Assembly: GCA_963844315.1 (NCBI GenBank)
Contig: CAWJOC010000010.1
Location: 1-64,000, forward strand
DNA: 64,000 nucleotides
Source of the DNA: CAWAVN01 sp963844315
GTDB lineage: Bacteria; Planctomycetota; Planctomycetia; Planctomycetales; Planctomycetaceae
Direction: 5' to 3'
In this document: piece by piece, positions 19,002-28,281 of the stretch
Position numbering within the stretch: the first letter of the stretch is position 1
Layout of the letters: every line of letters begins with the position of its first letter
Notes under the pieces: generated by a model
What the model saw: only the letters and a program-made list of their open reading frames with translations
Databases searched by the model: none
What the model was told of the DNA's origin: nothing
Program-made: the position numbers and the translations under genes

Positions 19002-20924
19002 ATGTGCGGGATCTTGGGGCTGGTTGCGCCTGTTGGGCAGAGGATTCCCGAGCGCGACACGGACCTCCTCGCCATGCGGGACGCCATGACCGACCGCGGT
19101 CCCGACGATGCCGGGCTTTTCCGCAAAGAGAACATCGCCTTCGCCCATCGCCGGCTCGCCATTCGCGATTTCGATTTCGGGAGACAGCCTTGGATTTCCG
19201 ACGATGAAAGCTGCGTGCTGGTTTATAACGGCGAGCTTTATAACGATAAAGAGCTTCGTGCCGAACTCCAAAGGCTAGGCCATGTCTTCCGCTCGAACCG
19301 CTCCGACACCGAAGTGGTTCTCAAAGCCTACGAAGCGTGGGGAACCGATTGCCTGTCGCGGTTTCGCGGGATGTTCGCCTTCGGCGTTTATGATTTCTCA
19401 AACCGCCAGTTGTTTCTGGCCCGCGACCGGTTTGGAATCAAGCCGCTGTTTCTGATGAAAGTCGGCGGCGTCCTGGTGTTTGCCAGTTCCGTGGCCGCGC
19501 TCCTCAGGCATCCTTGCTGCTCGAAAAGCCCGAACTGGTCGGCGGTCAGCCATTACCTCACCACGTTTCGCATCACGTTGGGTCGGCAAACCCTGTACGA
19601 CGGCATCTGGCAGCTTCTTCCGGGCGAGTTTCTGACGTTAAAAGATGAAGTTCTCCAAATCCAAAGATATTGGGACTACCCCACAGAGCGGGATGATCTG
19701 ACCTTCGCCGAAACCACCGCGAGGCTTCGGCATGGCCTTAAATCCGCCGTGGAATCCCAACTCGTCAGCGATGTGCCCGTCGGGATGTTTCTCAGCGGCG
19801 GCGTGGATTCCAACACCATCGGCTGTTTCGTCCGGCATGCTTCGGGGAACCGGAACCTGGTCGGCGGCTGTGCGGGCGGCGAAGCCGAGGCCAAAACTTC
19901 TCTCGATGACTTCACCGCCGCCCGAATGTGCGCCAAGCACATTGGGTTTGATTACCGTGAAGTCCGCGTCGGTGCCGGTGAGTATTTTGAGGTCCGGCAG
20001 GAGATGCAATCCCGGCAAGGCTTGCCCCTGGCGACGCCGACCGATGTGCTGCTTTACCTCTTGGCTTTGGAGATAAAAAAACACGCAGGCGTCGTGCTGG
20101 GCGGTGAAGGGGCGGACGAGCTTTTATGCGGCTACGAAATCGCGCACTGGTCCGGGCAGGATTTCGATGCTTCGGTGCAACTGGGAGCGATGAAGAATCA
20201 CCGGCCTTCAATCCGAGGATTGATCCAGACCAGTTTGCAAAAGCAATATGGCCGGGCGAGTTTTCTCTCACTGGTGGACCATTATTTCGCCCTCAACAGT
20301 TTGATTCCCTTGCACGCCAAGCCCGCCCTTTTTCGGCCAGAGATTTACGAGCAAACCGACCACGATGCCCCAATCATCACGCACTATGCGGGGCTGTTGT
20401 CCGAACGCCCGAAGGAAAGTTCTTCCGAGCGTTACCAAAGGCTGCTCCATCGGGTGAATCTGGAATCGCTATTATCCCGGCTCGATTCCGCCACGATGCT
20501 GGCCGGTCTCGAAGCCCGCGTGCCTTACACGGACCATCAACTTGTCGAGAGCCTGTTCCGCGTGCCCCTCTCTCAGAAGATTGATGTCGCTCCCGAAGAA
20601 GCCGCCCCGTATTTGTCGTCGGGAGAACTGTCGAATCGCGGCAGTCTGCGGTCCAAACGCCCGCTTCGGCAGGTCGCTTCCGAGATGATGCCAAGCACGC
20701 TGGCGTTTCGTCCCAAAGCCAGTTTCCCCACGCCGGTGGCGGATTGGATCCAAGGCCCCTGGCGAGAAACAATCCGCGAGAAATTCTTGACCAGCCCCTT
20801 CGGCCAAGCGGTGTTCGAGCCAAAGCTCCTCACCCAACTCGCCGACAACCTCCCCCAAACCGGCCTATGGGCGTGGCCTTTGATGAACCTCCTCGAATGG
20901 GGCGACCGGCAATTCGCAGCGTGA
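19002..20924 (+). CDS. asnB: Asparagine synthase (glutamine-hydrolysing)
   Basis: A 640-residue two-domain enzyme. The N-terminal glutaminase domain starts MCGILGL with Cys2 as nucleophile, followed by MTDRGPDDAG, FAHRRLAIRDF and the YNGELYN motif. The synthetase domain has the pyrophosphate loop MFLSGGVDSN (near residue 260) and GEGADELLCGYE. It converts aspartate, glutamine and ATP to asparagine, or amidates a related carboxylate. Many bacteria use AsnB-like proteins in surface polysaccharide or peptide modification; no such cluster is evident here, so ordinary asparagine synthesis is the simplest reading. A GAAGG box precedes the start. The gene is intact. Confidence 0.93.
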   Translation: MCGILGLVAPVGQRIPERDTDLLAMRDAMTDRGPDDAGLFRKENIAFAHRRLAIRDFDFGRQPWISDDESCVLVYNGELYNDKELRAELQRLGHVFRSNRSDTEVVLKAYEAWGTDCLSRFRGMFAFGVYDFSNRQLFLARDRFGIKPLFLMKVGGVLVFASSVAALLRHPCCSKSPNWSAVSHYLTTFRITLGRQTLYDGIWQLLPGEFLTLKDEVLQIQRYWDYPTERDDLTFAETTARLRHGLKSAVESQLVSDVPVGMFLSGGVDSNTIGCFVRHASGNRNLVGGCAGGEAEAKTSLDDFTAARMCAKHIGFDYREVRVGAGEYFEVRQEMQSRQGLPLATPTDVLLYLLALEIKKHAGVVLGGEGADELLCGYEIAHWSGQDFDASVQLGAMKNHRPSIRGLIQTSLQKQYGRASFLSLVDHYFALNSLIPLHAKPALFRPEIYEQTDHDAPIITHYAGLLSERPKESSSERYQRLLHRVNLESLLSRLDSATMLAGLEARVPYTDHQLVESLFRVPLSQKIDVAPEEAAPYLSSGELSNRGSLRSKRPLRQVASEMMPSTLAFRPKASFPTPVADWIQGPWRETIREKFLTSPFGQAVFEPKLLTQLADNLPQTGLWAWPLMNLLEWGDRQFAA

Positions 20925-20985
20925 TTAGGCTGTAGACTGTAGGCTGTAGGAAGAGAGGGAATAGCTCGCAAAGCTGAGCGCACCC

Positions 20986-21093
20986 TCAGCCCTTCACGAA
21001 CCACCAACAAAGTGCGGCCAGCAGCGGGAAGAGTAAAAAAATCAGCGCGAAAGTCGCCCAGGTCGCGCGCGGAGAATCCGGCCAACGTCCCAT
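20986..21093 (-). CDS. Small single-helix membrane protein (35 residues)
   Basis: An ATG at 21093 opens a 35-codon frame ending at 20986. The product starts MGRWPDSPRATW, continues with a hydrophobic helix (ATFALIFLLFPLLAALCWW) and ends FVKG. The charged-helix-charged layout is that of a genuine small membrane protein. It lies about 95 bases behind the Gfo/Idh gene on the same strand, so it could be the last gene of that unit. No clear ribosome binding site is visible, and no family is known to me. Confidence 0.4.
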   Translation of the reverse strand: MGRWPDSPRATWATFALIFLLFPLLAALCWWFVKG

Positions 21094-21188
21094 GTTTTTG
21101 TTCTCTGTGAAAGCCGAAGATCGTGAGACATTCGCCCCACGATCTTCGTGTTTTGGTTGAAATCATGGGGCTGACGCCCCACGCTCGC

Positions 21189-22781
21189 CTAGGACTGAAG
21201 CAAGTCCGTTTCCGGCGTGGCGGCGTTTGTCGGGTCGAACCATTCCTCTTTGAATTCGATCCGTTGGCGTTTCTCCATGGCGATGTTGGCGGTGAGGGCC
21301 ATGATGGCATCGGCCATGCCCTGAAAGCCCGGGCATCTGAGGCCGCCGTCCTTGGGCAGTTTCATGTTGCCTTCGCCGTCGATGAATTGATCGAGGTTCT
21401 TAATCGCGTAGCAGAAGTGCTCCATTTCCTCAGTGTAACCCCGGCTGACTTTGGGACCGTTGGAGTTGGCGGTGATGGAAACCTGCGAGGACGGGCCAAC
21501 GCTGTCGCTGGTTTCCACGATGGATTTTCCGCCTTTGCCTTCTTCCACCGTGACGCGGGTGGAGAAGCCGAGACCTTCCTTGGAAAGCAGGGATTCCTGC
21601 TCTTCCAGCATGATCAGCGTGCCCCGGCTGCCGTAGACGTATTCGCCATAAGGCTCCGAGGAATTGGTGTTGATCGAGGAATAGGTCACGATCACGATGT
21701 CTTGGGGGTTTTTGTCGTAGTGGGGGCCGGGGAACTCGAAGATCACGTAAACGTGGTCATCGATTTCGCGCTGGTCCTGCCATTTGTCGCGGGGTCCGAG
21801 GCCGGTGAGGTTGCCCTTGTCGTCCTTCCAGTTCACGCCGTAGAAGTTCTTGCCGCCGAAGCCCGTGACGGAAATCGGATGGACTTTCCCCAAGAAGATG
21901 CTGGCGGCGTCGAGTTGGTGGCTGCCCAGCTCGGCCATCAGTCCGCCGCCGGTGTCTTTGTAGAGCCGCCAGTTGGCCAGCCTTTCAAAACTGGGGTAGC
22001 CCATGTCCTTGATGAGTTGCTCCTCGATGGCTTTCTGGTCGGCTTCGTAGGCGGCCTGGGTTTTGCCGGTTTGCTTTTGCCAACTGTCCTTGCCTTCGAA
22101 GCTGTTATTGCGATGCCAGAGGGCGCGGATGTGCTTGATGTCGCCCAGCATCCCGCGCTGCACGATGTCGTTGGCGTTGTCGTAGAGCACGTTGTAATGC
22201 CGTTGATGCCCGACCGTGAGGAGCAGCTTCTTTTCCTTGGCCTTGGCGATCATGTCCTTGCACTGGCCAATGGTGCGGGCCATCAGCTTTTCGGTGAGGA
22301 CGTGAATCCCCGCGTCCAGGCAATCCAGCGCGACCTGGGCATGTTGAATCAGCGGCACCGCGATAACGACCGCATCGAACTGCACTTCGCCATTGGCGCG
22401 GGCTTTGATAAGGTCCAGGTGGGTATTGTATTCCTTGATTTTGGATGTGGTGTCTTTGCCCAGGATTTTATCCAGGCCCCGGCGGACATCGTTGCCATCC
22501 CCGGTTTTGGCCCGGAGAAGATTTGAAGGCCGCATGTCGGCGATGGCCGTGATTTCCATGTAGTCCTTGGGGTGCTCGTTCAAAAGCACGCTGCCTTCAT
22601 CGCCCGAGCCGATGAATGCGACTTTCACTCGGTCGCCTTCGAGCTTCTTGTAGCCGAAGTAAGCCGCCCCCAAGCCCACGCCTCCCATGACGGTCCCTTT
22701 GAGGAAATCCCGCCTGGTATGGCCGACGACATCGTTGAAATTGTCCTTGCCGATTTGTTTTTGTTCCTTGGTCAGGTTCAT
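21189..22781 (-). CDS. Gfo/Idh/MocA family oxidoreductase, Tat-exported
   Basis: About 530 residues from the ATG at 22781, chosen because GAGGTGA lies just upstream and because everything further upstream is family B repeat. A Tat signal is present (TRRDFLKGTVMGGVGLGAA). The Rossmann domain reads VKVAFIGSGDEG, and the conserved lysine region is LTEKLMARTIGQCKDM. LGSHQLDAASIFLG and a long C-terminal domain follow. Members oxidise or epimerise sugars and related polyols with NAD(P); the planctomycete Tat-exported branch is mostly uncharacterised. A DoxX-type membrane gene lies upstream on the same strand, separated by 300 bases of repeat. Confidence 0.88.
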   Translation of the reverse strand: MNLTKEQKQIGKDNFNDVVGHTRRDFLKGTVMGGVGLGAAYFGYKKLEGDRVKVAFIGSGDEGSVLLNEHPKDYMEITAIADMRPSNLLRAKTGDGNDVRRGLDKILGKDTTSKIKEYNTHLDLIKARANGEVQFDAVVIAVPLIQHAQVALDCLDAGIHVLTEKLMARTIGQCKDMIAKAKEKKLLLTVGHQRHYNVLYDNANDIVQRGMLGDIKHIRALWHRNNSFEGKDSWQKQTGKTQAAYEADQKAIEEQLIKDMGYPSFERLANWRLYKDTGGGLMAELGSHQLDAASIFLGKVHPISVTGFGGKNFYGVNWKDDKGNLTGLGPRDKWQDQREIDDHVYVIFEFPGPHYDKNPQDIVIVTYSSINTNSSEPYGEYVYGSRGTLIMLEEQESLLSKEGLGFSTRVTVEEGKGGKSIVETSDSVGPSSQVSITANSNGPKVSRGYTEEMEHFCYAIKNLDQFIDGEGNMKLPKDGGLRCPGFQGMADAIMALTANIAMEKRQRIEFKEEWFDPTNAATPETDLLQS

Positions 22782-22844
22782 ATCAGTCACCTCGCGCGAA
22801 GAGTTGGCGTTGCTGCTAATGCTGGGAAATGTAGTTTTGGTTTT

Positions 22845-23030
22845 GTCCCCTCTCCCCTGGGGGAAAGGGCTAGGGTGAGGGGGACGTGTTGGTGAAAGTG
22901 TTCTTGGTTTTGTCCCCTCTCCCCTTGGGAGAGGGCTAGGGTGAGGGGTTCGATTTGAGATCGACGTCTTCTCTTCATCGTCCCCCTCATCCGGCCTTCG
23001 GCCACCTTCTCCCCAGGGGAGAAGGGACAT
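22845..23030. repeat. Family B repeat cluster (three blocks)
   Basis: Two gtcccctctcccct...gggctagggtgaggggg blocks in tandem, then one ccggccttcggccaccttctccccaggggagaaggg block. This fills most of the gap between the oxidoreductase and the DoxX-type gene. Confidence 0.82.
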
Positions 23031-23082
23031 AAGTTGCGTTGCGATACAACATATTCAATTCAAATTGTATCCATCGGATGGG

Positions 23083-24375
23083 TCAGGTCTTTATCGTCAC
23101 CGGCTTTTTCGGGTCTTTTTGGGTTTGGGATTTCGCGGGCTTGTCTGCTTTGCCGTCGCGGTTGCCGACGAAGATCCGACGGAAGATGCCGTCCACGCCG
23201 AACCAGGTTCCCGTGGGCAGAAACGTCAGGGCCAACAGGGCGACGACTTCGATCAGGTTCTTATTGACGATGTAGCTATGCTCGGGACCAGGAGCCGCGG
23301 GCAGCCCCGGAAACGGCGGCATCGCGAGATAAAACATCAAGACCAACCCAGCCCCGAGGAAAGCCGACACCCGCGTGAAGCACCCGGCGATCAATAGCCC
23401 GCCCAAGATCATCAGCATCCACATCGTCCGCTGATCCAACGAGGATAACTGCGAAGGTTCCGGCGGCAGCGGCGGCTTTTGGCGCTGCTCCGGGGTGAGC
23501 AGGCTATAAGCGGCTTCTTTCAATTCCGAATCCAACGCCTTCACCGGGCCGACCAACTCGGATTTCTTTTTTTGAATCTCGCCCCAGGTCGTGTTGAGAT
23601 GCACGTAGGTGGAACTGCGGTCGGCACTGGCCAGTTCCTTTTCGTATTCCGCCAGCATTTCCCGGTAGGCTTTGATCTCCCCCGGCGGCGTTTCGATCAC
23701 GTTGCCCTCTTTGTCCTTGATCGGCTCGCCGGTCCATTCGGGGTTATTGACCAGGAGGTTTTCCAGTTCCTGGGCAAAGTCCCGGTTGGTCGAGGTGTAT
23801 TTCTTCCACAGGGCGTCCACGGCGGCGTGATAGTCTTCTTCGCCTTTCACCGGGGCGATGCCCTTCAGTCGCTTGACGTGTTCCTCTTTGAGTTCCTGGC
23901 CTTCTTTGACATAGAGCATGCCGGGCTGGTCCGGTTCCTGGCCCGGACGAAAGCCGACGATTTTGGGAATGGTTGGCCCGTAATCTTTTGAAAGGTCTTC
24001 CTTGCCGATCGGCAGACGCTTCAAAGGGACCTCGAAGGTTTCCAGGCCGTAGAACAGCTCATCGAGTTGTTTTTCTTGGGCTTCGGTCAACTCGTAATGA
24101 TCGGCGAATTTATTCTTCCACAGTTCCCAACCGGAGAGCACGTGGTCGTAATTCAGAAGGTTTAGTTCATCGGGGTCATCCACCAGGCCTCGGAAATAAG
24201 GCCGCATTGGTCCTTGGGCATTCATCAGGTAGCCCTTGGCCGTCCAAGGGTTGGCGGTCTTTTGGGATTGGTATTTCCAAAGCCCTTCGTACAGAAACTG
24301 CCAGCCGATGCAGATTCTGAGCAGCACCAAAAAGACAATGCCGAAAAACGAAATCCGACGCAAATCGTGAGACAC
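23083..24375 (-). CDS. DoxX-family membrane protein with large extramembrane insert
   Basis: A 430-residue protein. A first membrane helix (FFGIVFLVLLRICIGWQFLYEG) has the DoxX-type ending. A ~250-residue hydrophilic region rich in Lys and Glu follows, then three further helices near the C-terminus (MWMLMILGGLLIAGCFTR; FLGAGLVLMFYLAM; LIEVVALLALTFLPTG). DoxX/DoxD proteins are small four-helix quinone-linked membrane proteins; here the loop between helices 1 and 2 is greatly expanded and presumably exported. The exact function is unknown. The downstream Gfo/Idh gene on the same strand suggests a shared redox role, by inference only. Confidence 0.75.
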   Translation of the reverse strand: MSHDLRRISFFGIVFLVLLRICIGWQFLYEGLWKYQSQKTANPWTAKGYLMNAQGPMRPYFRGLVDDPDELNLLNYDHVLSGWELWKNKFADHYELTEAQEKQLDELFYGLETFEVPLKRLPIGKEDLSKDYGPTIPKIVGFRPGQEPDQPGMLYVKEGQELKEEHVKRLKGIAPVKGEEDYHAAVDALWKKYTSTNRDFAQELENLLVNNPEWTGEPIKDKEGNVIETPPGEIKAYREMLAEYEKELASADRSSTYVHLNTTWGEIQKKKSELVGPVKALDSELKEAAYSLLTPEQRQKPPLPPEPSQLSSLDQRTMWMLMILGGLLIAGCFTRVSAFLGAGLVLMFYLAMPPFPGLPAAPGPEHSYIVNKNLIEVVALLALTFLPTGTWFGVDGIFRRIFVGNRDGKADKPAKSQTQKDPKKPVTIKT

Positions 24376-24488
24376 GGGAACAAGACCTCCGGCATCCGAA
24401 GTCTGAGGGCATAGCCTTCCGACAACCCAATTGGCAATGGGGGGAGTGGTTTTCAGATGCGATTACGGGTGGAATGTTAAATCTCACC

Positions 24489-25639
24489 CTATTGTGATGT
24501 AGGGGGAGGGGTGGTTTCAAGGAACAGGACATCCTCGGGAAGACCGCAATTGATGGGCGTCAACGAGCGGCCCCGATGGGGAGGCGGGATGAGCAAACAG
24601 CTCACGTTGGGGTGATTATCGCAGTATTGGAGGGTTTTTTCGAGTCCCAACACAAAAAAAGCCGTGGACAGCGCGTCCGCTTCGGCGGCGGTCGGGGCCA
24701 AAACCGTCACCGATAGGAGTTCCTCCACCGGCCAGCCCGTGCGCGGATCGAGGATGTGCCCGTATCTTTTTCCGCCGACTCGAAAGGATTGTACGCCGGA
24801 GCCGCTGGTGGACAAGGCCCGGTTTTTGAGCAAAATTGTGCCCAGGGTTTCGTGCGGCAGTAAGTGGATTGCGAATCCCCACCGGCCAACCGCCTTGCCC
24901 TTGATGCCGCCCCCTGCGCGAGGATGCTGCTAAAGCCTCCATGAAACAGCCAATCCTCGATGCCGGCCTCTTTGAGAATCACCGCCGCCCGGTCCAGGGC
25001 GTAACCCTTGCCGATGGCTCCAAGATTGAACTCCGAGAGCGGGTCATCGAACCCAATCGAGCAGGTGGTTTCATCAAAGCGGATGTGCCGCATGCCGGTG
25101 TGCGTTAATGCCTCGGCGATTTCCGCTGCGTGGGGAATCCGTCCCTCATGCCTAAAGCGCCGCCAAAGGGCAATGAGTGGTCCCGACGTGGGATCGAACG
25201 CCCCTGCGGTTTCTTGCCAGAGTTCCTTCGTTTTGAGGAGCAGTTCGAACAGTTGCGGCTCCACGGGAACACTCTGCCCAAACGCGGATTTGTTCAAACG
25301 CGAAAGTTCGCTGTCATCCTTGTACACCGTCATTTGGGCTTCGAGACGATGGATGATTTCGAGGGCGTCCGCCGCCGTCATCAAATGCCCGGAGGCCCCC
25401 TGGTTCAGCACGACGGAAAAGTCGCAGGCCATGGCTTCGGTGGAGAGCCTTACGGTATTTCCCCCCACGGGAGGCTCGCGGGAAAGCTCTTTGACAAGCT
25501 CATCCGCCATCGCCGAGCCGGTGCGTTCCACTTCTTTCTGAAGCGTGCGTCCGGTGAGAAACTCCCGGCGGTTGCTGTCAAAGGAGGAAGGTTCGGGCAT
25601 GGGGAATTGGTCCGTTGTGGGCAAACTGATTCTTTTCAT
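24489..25639 (-). CDS. apbE: FAD:protein FMN transferase, ApbE family (one frameshift)
   Basis: Visible family features: TEAMACDFSVVLN, ADALEIIHRLEAQMTVYKDDSELSRLN, AFDPTSGPLIALW, the LGAIGKGYALDRA motif, and in the other frame YGHILDPRTGWPV and APTAAEADALSTAFFVLG. The enzyme attaches FMN covalently to a Thr or Ser of exported proteins such as NqrC or RnfG. The frame changes at a C-run at 24910-24914; one extra base restores AQGGGIKGKAVGRW. The start at 25639 (MKRISLP) is uncertain; 25600 (MPEPSS) is an alternative. SNRREFLTG near the start resembles a Tat motif, as ApbE proteins act outside the cytoplasm. No flavinylation target is in the window. Confidence 0.87.
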
Positions 25640-26015
25640 CATAACCCATAGCGTGGGCTTCGCCCGCGATCCATTTGACAAAAGAGGGACGTGCTTCCCA
25701 AAAAGTAAGGGTGTATCGCACTCACTTTTTCTGGAGATGTCCCTCCATGACATCCGTTTTAACAAGATTTGGGGCATTCGTCAGCCTGGTCCTTTCGGGT
25801 TTTGATCGGCTGCGCTTCCGGTTACGAAAGGCGAATCGCCATTTTTGAAAATCGGCTTTCCCACGAAACCTGATGGACGTGGAGACCGACTTTTCGTACA
25901 TTGCACTCGGGTTTGACGGGCATTGGCCGAAGAACTCAGGGACCGGGACTTGTTGCCGCCTGTGGTGGCCCAACACTTCATCTGATGGACCTCATTGAAC
26001 TCGAATACCGCCGGC
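25640..26015. other. Gap upstream of GH57 with an imperfect hairpin
   Basis: No convincing gene. An imperfect inverted repeat spans about 25683-25747 (gagggac...cccaaaaagt against actttttctgga...gtccctc) and could form a stem-loop. The rest, including short open stretches near 25920-25985, shows nothing that I can assign. Confidence 0.4.
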
Positions 26016-28202
26016 ATGCCCCCCGTTCACCTTGCTATCCTCTGGCATCAGCATCAGCCCTATTATCCCGATGATGTCAGCGGGGAAACGCTGATGCCTT
26101 GGGTCCGACTGCACGGGACCAAGGACTACTACGGCATGGCCAGGCATCTCCTGGAAGTGCCGGAGTTCCGCTGCACGATCAATCTCGTGCCCAGCCTCTT
26201 GGTGCAAATCCTGCGCTACACGGACCAGGGTGGCAGCGACCGGCATTTGGATTTGTGCCGACGGTCCGCCGACAGCTTGAACGCTTTAGAGCGCGCGGAG
26301 CTGTTGACGGCGGGCTTCATGTCGAATGCGGAGTGCATGATCCGCCCGTATCCGCGCTTTCAAGAACTGCACAGCAAACGCGGCGTGGAGCCGGTGGAAA
26401 AAGTGGTCTCCCGGTTTACGAACGATGACATCCGGGATCTCCAATGCTGGAGCAATCTGACATGGATGCACGAATTGGCCTTTGAAAGTGATGCGGAACT
26501 TCGCCAGTTCCGTGAAAAAGGCCGGGGCTTTACCGAGAAGGAAAAAGCCTGGCTGTTGGACCGGCAGATGGACATTCTCAGGCAAGTCATTCCGCTGCAC
26601 AAGAAGCTGGCCGATTCGGGTCAGGTCGAGCTGACGACCACGCCGTTTTATCATCCCATCTTGCCGTTGCTTTGGGACAAAACCTCCGCCCGGCAAGCCA
26701 TGCCCGATTGCCTCTTGCCCAGAAATCTGGACCGCTACCCCGAAGATGCCAAACGGCATTTAAGGAACGGAGTCGCCTTCCACGAGAAAGTTTTCGGAAA
26801 GCCTCCGCGCGGGATGTGGCCGTCGGAAGGCTCGGTGTCGCAGGACATCCTGGAAGCTATCACCGATGTGGGCATCGAATGGATTGCCACCGATGAGGAA
26901 ATCCTGGCCTATTCCACCAATGGTTGGGTCGCCAGGGATGGGCAAGGCCACGCCAAACATCCCGAATTGCTGTACCGCCCGTGGAACGTCGAAGCCGGCA
27001 AGAAAGGGCTGCAAATCGTGTTTCGCGACCATGCCCTCTCCGATTTGATCGGCTTTCACTACCAGCGCAGCGAAGCCCATCATGCGGTGCAGGATATGAT
27101 AGGAAGGGTTCTCGGCATCGGCCGGGCGGTCGCTGCCGCCGGGAGCAATCGTCCGGCGTTGGTTCCGATCATTTTGGACGGCGAGAACTGTTGGGAATAC
27201 TACCGGGATGGCGGGGTGGATTTCCTCCGCCGATTTTACAAGGAGTGCGTCAGAAACGAACGCATCCGCCCGGTGACCCTCGGCGAGACTTTGAAGGACC
27301 ATCCCGCGACCGACACCATCGGCAAACTCTTCGCGGGCAGTTGGATCTCCCACAACTTCGCGATCTGGATCGGGCATCATGAAGACAACACGGCGTGGGA
27401 TCTGCTCCACGGCACGCGGGAGTTTTTGAAGCAAATGGAAGCCTCCGGCACCGTCGAACCCGACATTCTGGAAAGAGCACAGAAAGAGTTGGACATTGCC
27501 GAGGGCAGCGATTGGTTCTGGTGGTTCGGGGACGACCATTCCTCCGCTCAGGATGCAGTCTTCGATGAACTCTTCCGCCGGCATTTGATCAATGTCTATC
27601 GGCTGTTGGGCAACAATCCGCCCAATGCGTTAAACCGCCCGATCACGCGGGCCGACCATCGTTTGCTGCACACGCAGCCCACGGGCTTCTTGCCGGTCAA
27701 AGTCAGCGGGCGGGCGAGTTATTTCGAATGGATCAGCGCGGGGAAATACATCAGCGGCAGCGAGCGGGGCACGATGACCTTGGTCACGGAAGGGCTGATC
27801 AAGCGGGTGTATTTCGGTTTCAACCAGACCCACCTTTTCATCCGGGCGGATACCGCTAAGAGAGCCAAGGACGATTTCAAAGCCTTGGATGAACTCCGGG
27901 TCCGGTTTCAAGAACCCGCTCAGACGGAAATCCGCGTGCGCGGTCTCGACACCAAAACGCCGACCGCCACGCTGTTTCGGCAGCAAAAAGAAGTGTCCAA
28001 AACAAAAGTCGAGATCGGCGTGGAGAGGCTTCTGGAGATTGGCGTGACTTTGGAAGATCTGAAAGTCGAAGAAGCCGACCGGGTGTCGTTCTTCCTGGAT
28101 TGTTTAAGCAAGAACCGCAGCCTCGACCGCGCCCCGCAAGAAGGCATGATCGAACTCACCGTGCCTTCGCCGGATTTCGAATTGTTCATGTGGCAAGTGT
28201 GA
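26016..28202 (+). CDS. Glycoside hydrolase family 57 protein
   Basis: About 728 residues from the ATG at 26016 (MPPVHLAILWHQHQPYY); a TTG at 25995 in frame is an alternative. GH57 motif 1 is HQHQPYY. The catalytic-glutamate region is GMWPSEGSVSQDIL. The acid/base region is ILDGENCWEYYRDGG. GSWISHNFAIWIGHHEDN and WFWWFGDDHSS are further conserved blocks. The family includes alpha-amylases, amylopullulanases, 4-alpha-glucanotransferases and branching enzymes; this long form is typical of uncharacterised bacterial members. A C-terminal ~200-residue beta-rich domain follows. Together with the GalT-like and second GH57 genes downstream it suggests glycogen or maltodextrin metabolism. No signal peptide is seen, so it is probably cytoplasmic. 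Confidence 0.9.
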   Translation: MPPVHLAILWHQHQPYYPDDVSGETLMPWVRLHGTKDYYGMARHLLEVPEFRCTINLVPSLLVQILRYTDQGGSDRHLDLCRRSADSLNALERAELLTAGFMSNAECMIRPYPRFQELHSKRGVEPVEKVVSRFTNDDIRDLQCWSNLTWMHELAFESDAELRQFREKGRGFTEKEKAWLLDRQMDILRQVIPLHKKLADSGQVELTTTPFYHPILPLLWDKTSARQAMPDCLLPRNLDRYPEDAKRHLRNGVAFHEKVFGKPPRGMWPSEGSVSQDILEAITDVGIEWIATDEEILAYSTNGWVARDGQGHAKHPELLYRPWNVEAGKKGLQIVFRDHALSDLIGFHYQRSEAHHAVQDMIGRVLGIGRAVAAAGSNRPALVPIILDGENCWEYYRDGGVDFLRRFYKECVRNERIRPVTLGETLKDHPATDTIGKLFAGSWISHNFAIWIGHHEDNTAWDLLHGTREFLKQMEASGTVEPDILERAQKELDIAEGSDWFWWFGDDHSSAQDAVFDELFRRHLINVYRLLGNNPPNALNRPITRADHRLLHTQPTGFLPVKVSGRASYFEWISAGKYISGSERGTMTLVTEGLIKRVYFGFNQTHLFIRADTAKRAKDDFKALDELRVRFQEPAQTEIRVRGLDTKTPTATLFRQQKEVSKTKVEIGVERLLEIGVTLEDLKVEEADRVSFFLDCLSKNRSLDRAPQEGMIELTVPSPDFELFMWQV

Positions 28203-28281
28203 GGAGCGGTAGGCAGTAGGCGGTATGCAGTAGGCGGTACCAAGATCTCGAAACCTGAAACCTGAATTGGCGACATCGCGC

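Noticed and set aside
18937..19020. Short frame starting MTWIRRLRRYEGKDDLLFEGIG before asnB
   Set aside because: It looks somewhat protein-like but runs out of frame into asnB without a stop at the junction; there is no independent support.
21123..22526. Long plus-strand open frame (467 codons) opposite the Gfo/Idh oxidoreductase
   Set aside because: It mirrors the minus-strand gene, has a His/Val/Asp-rich antisense composition and no recognisable motif; the minus strand has clear family features.
22845..23030. CRISPR array
   Set aside because: The blocks repeat only two or three times, are palindromic G/C-rich intergenic repeats and lack regular unique spacers. No cas genes are in the window.
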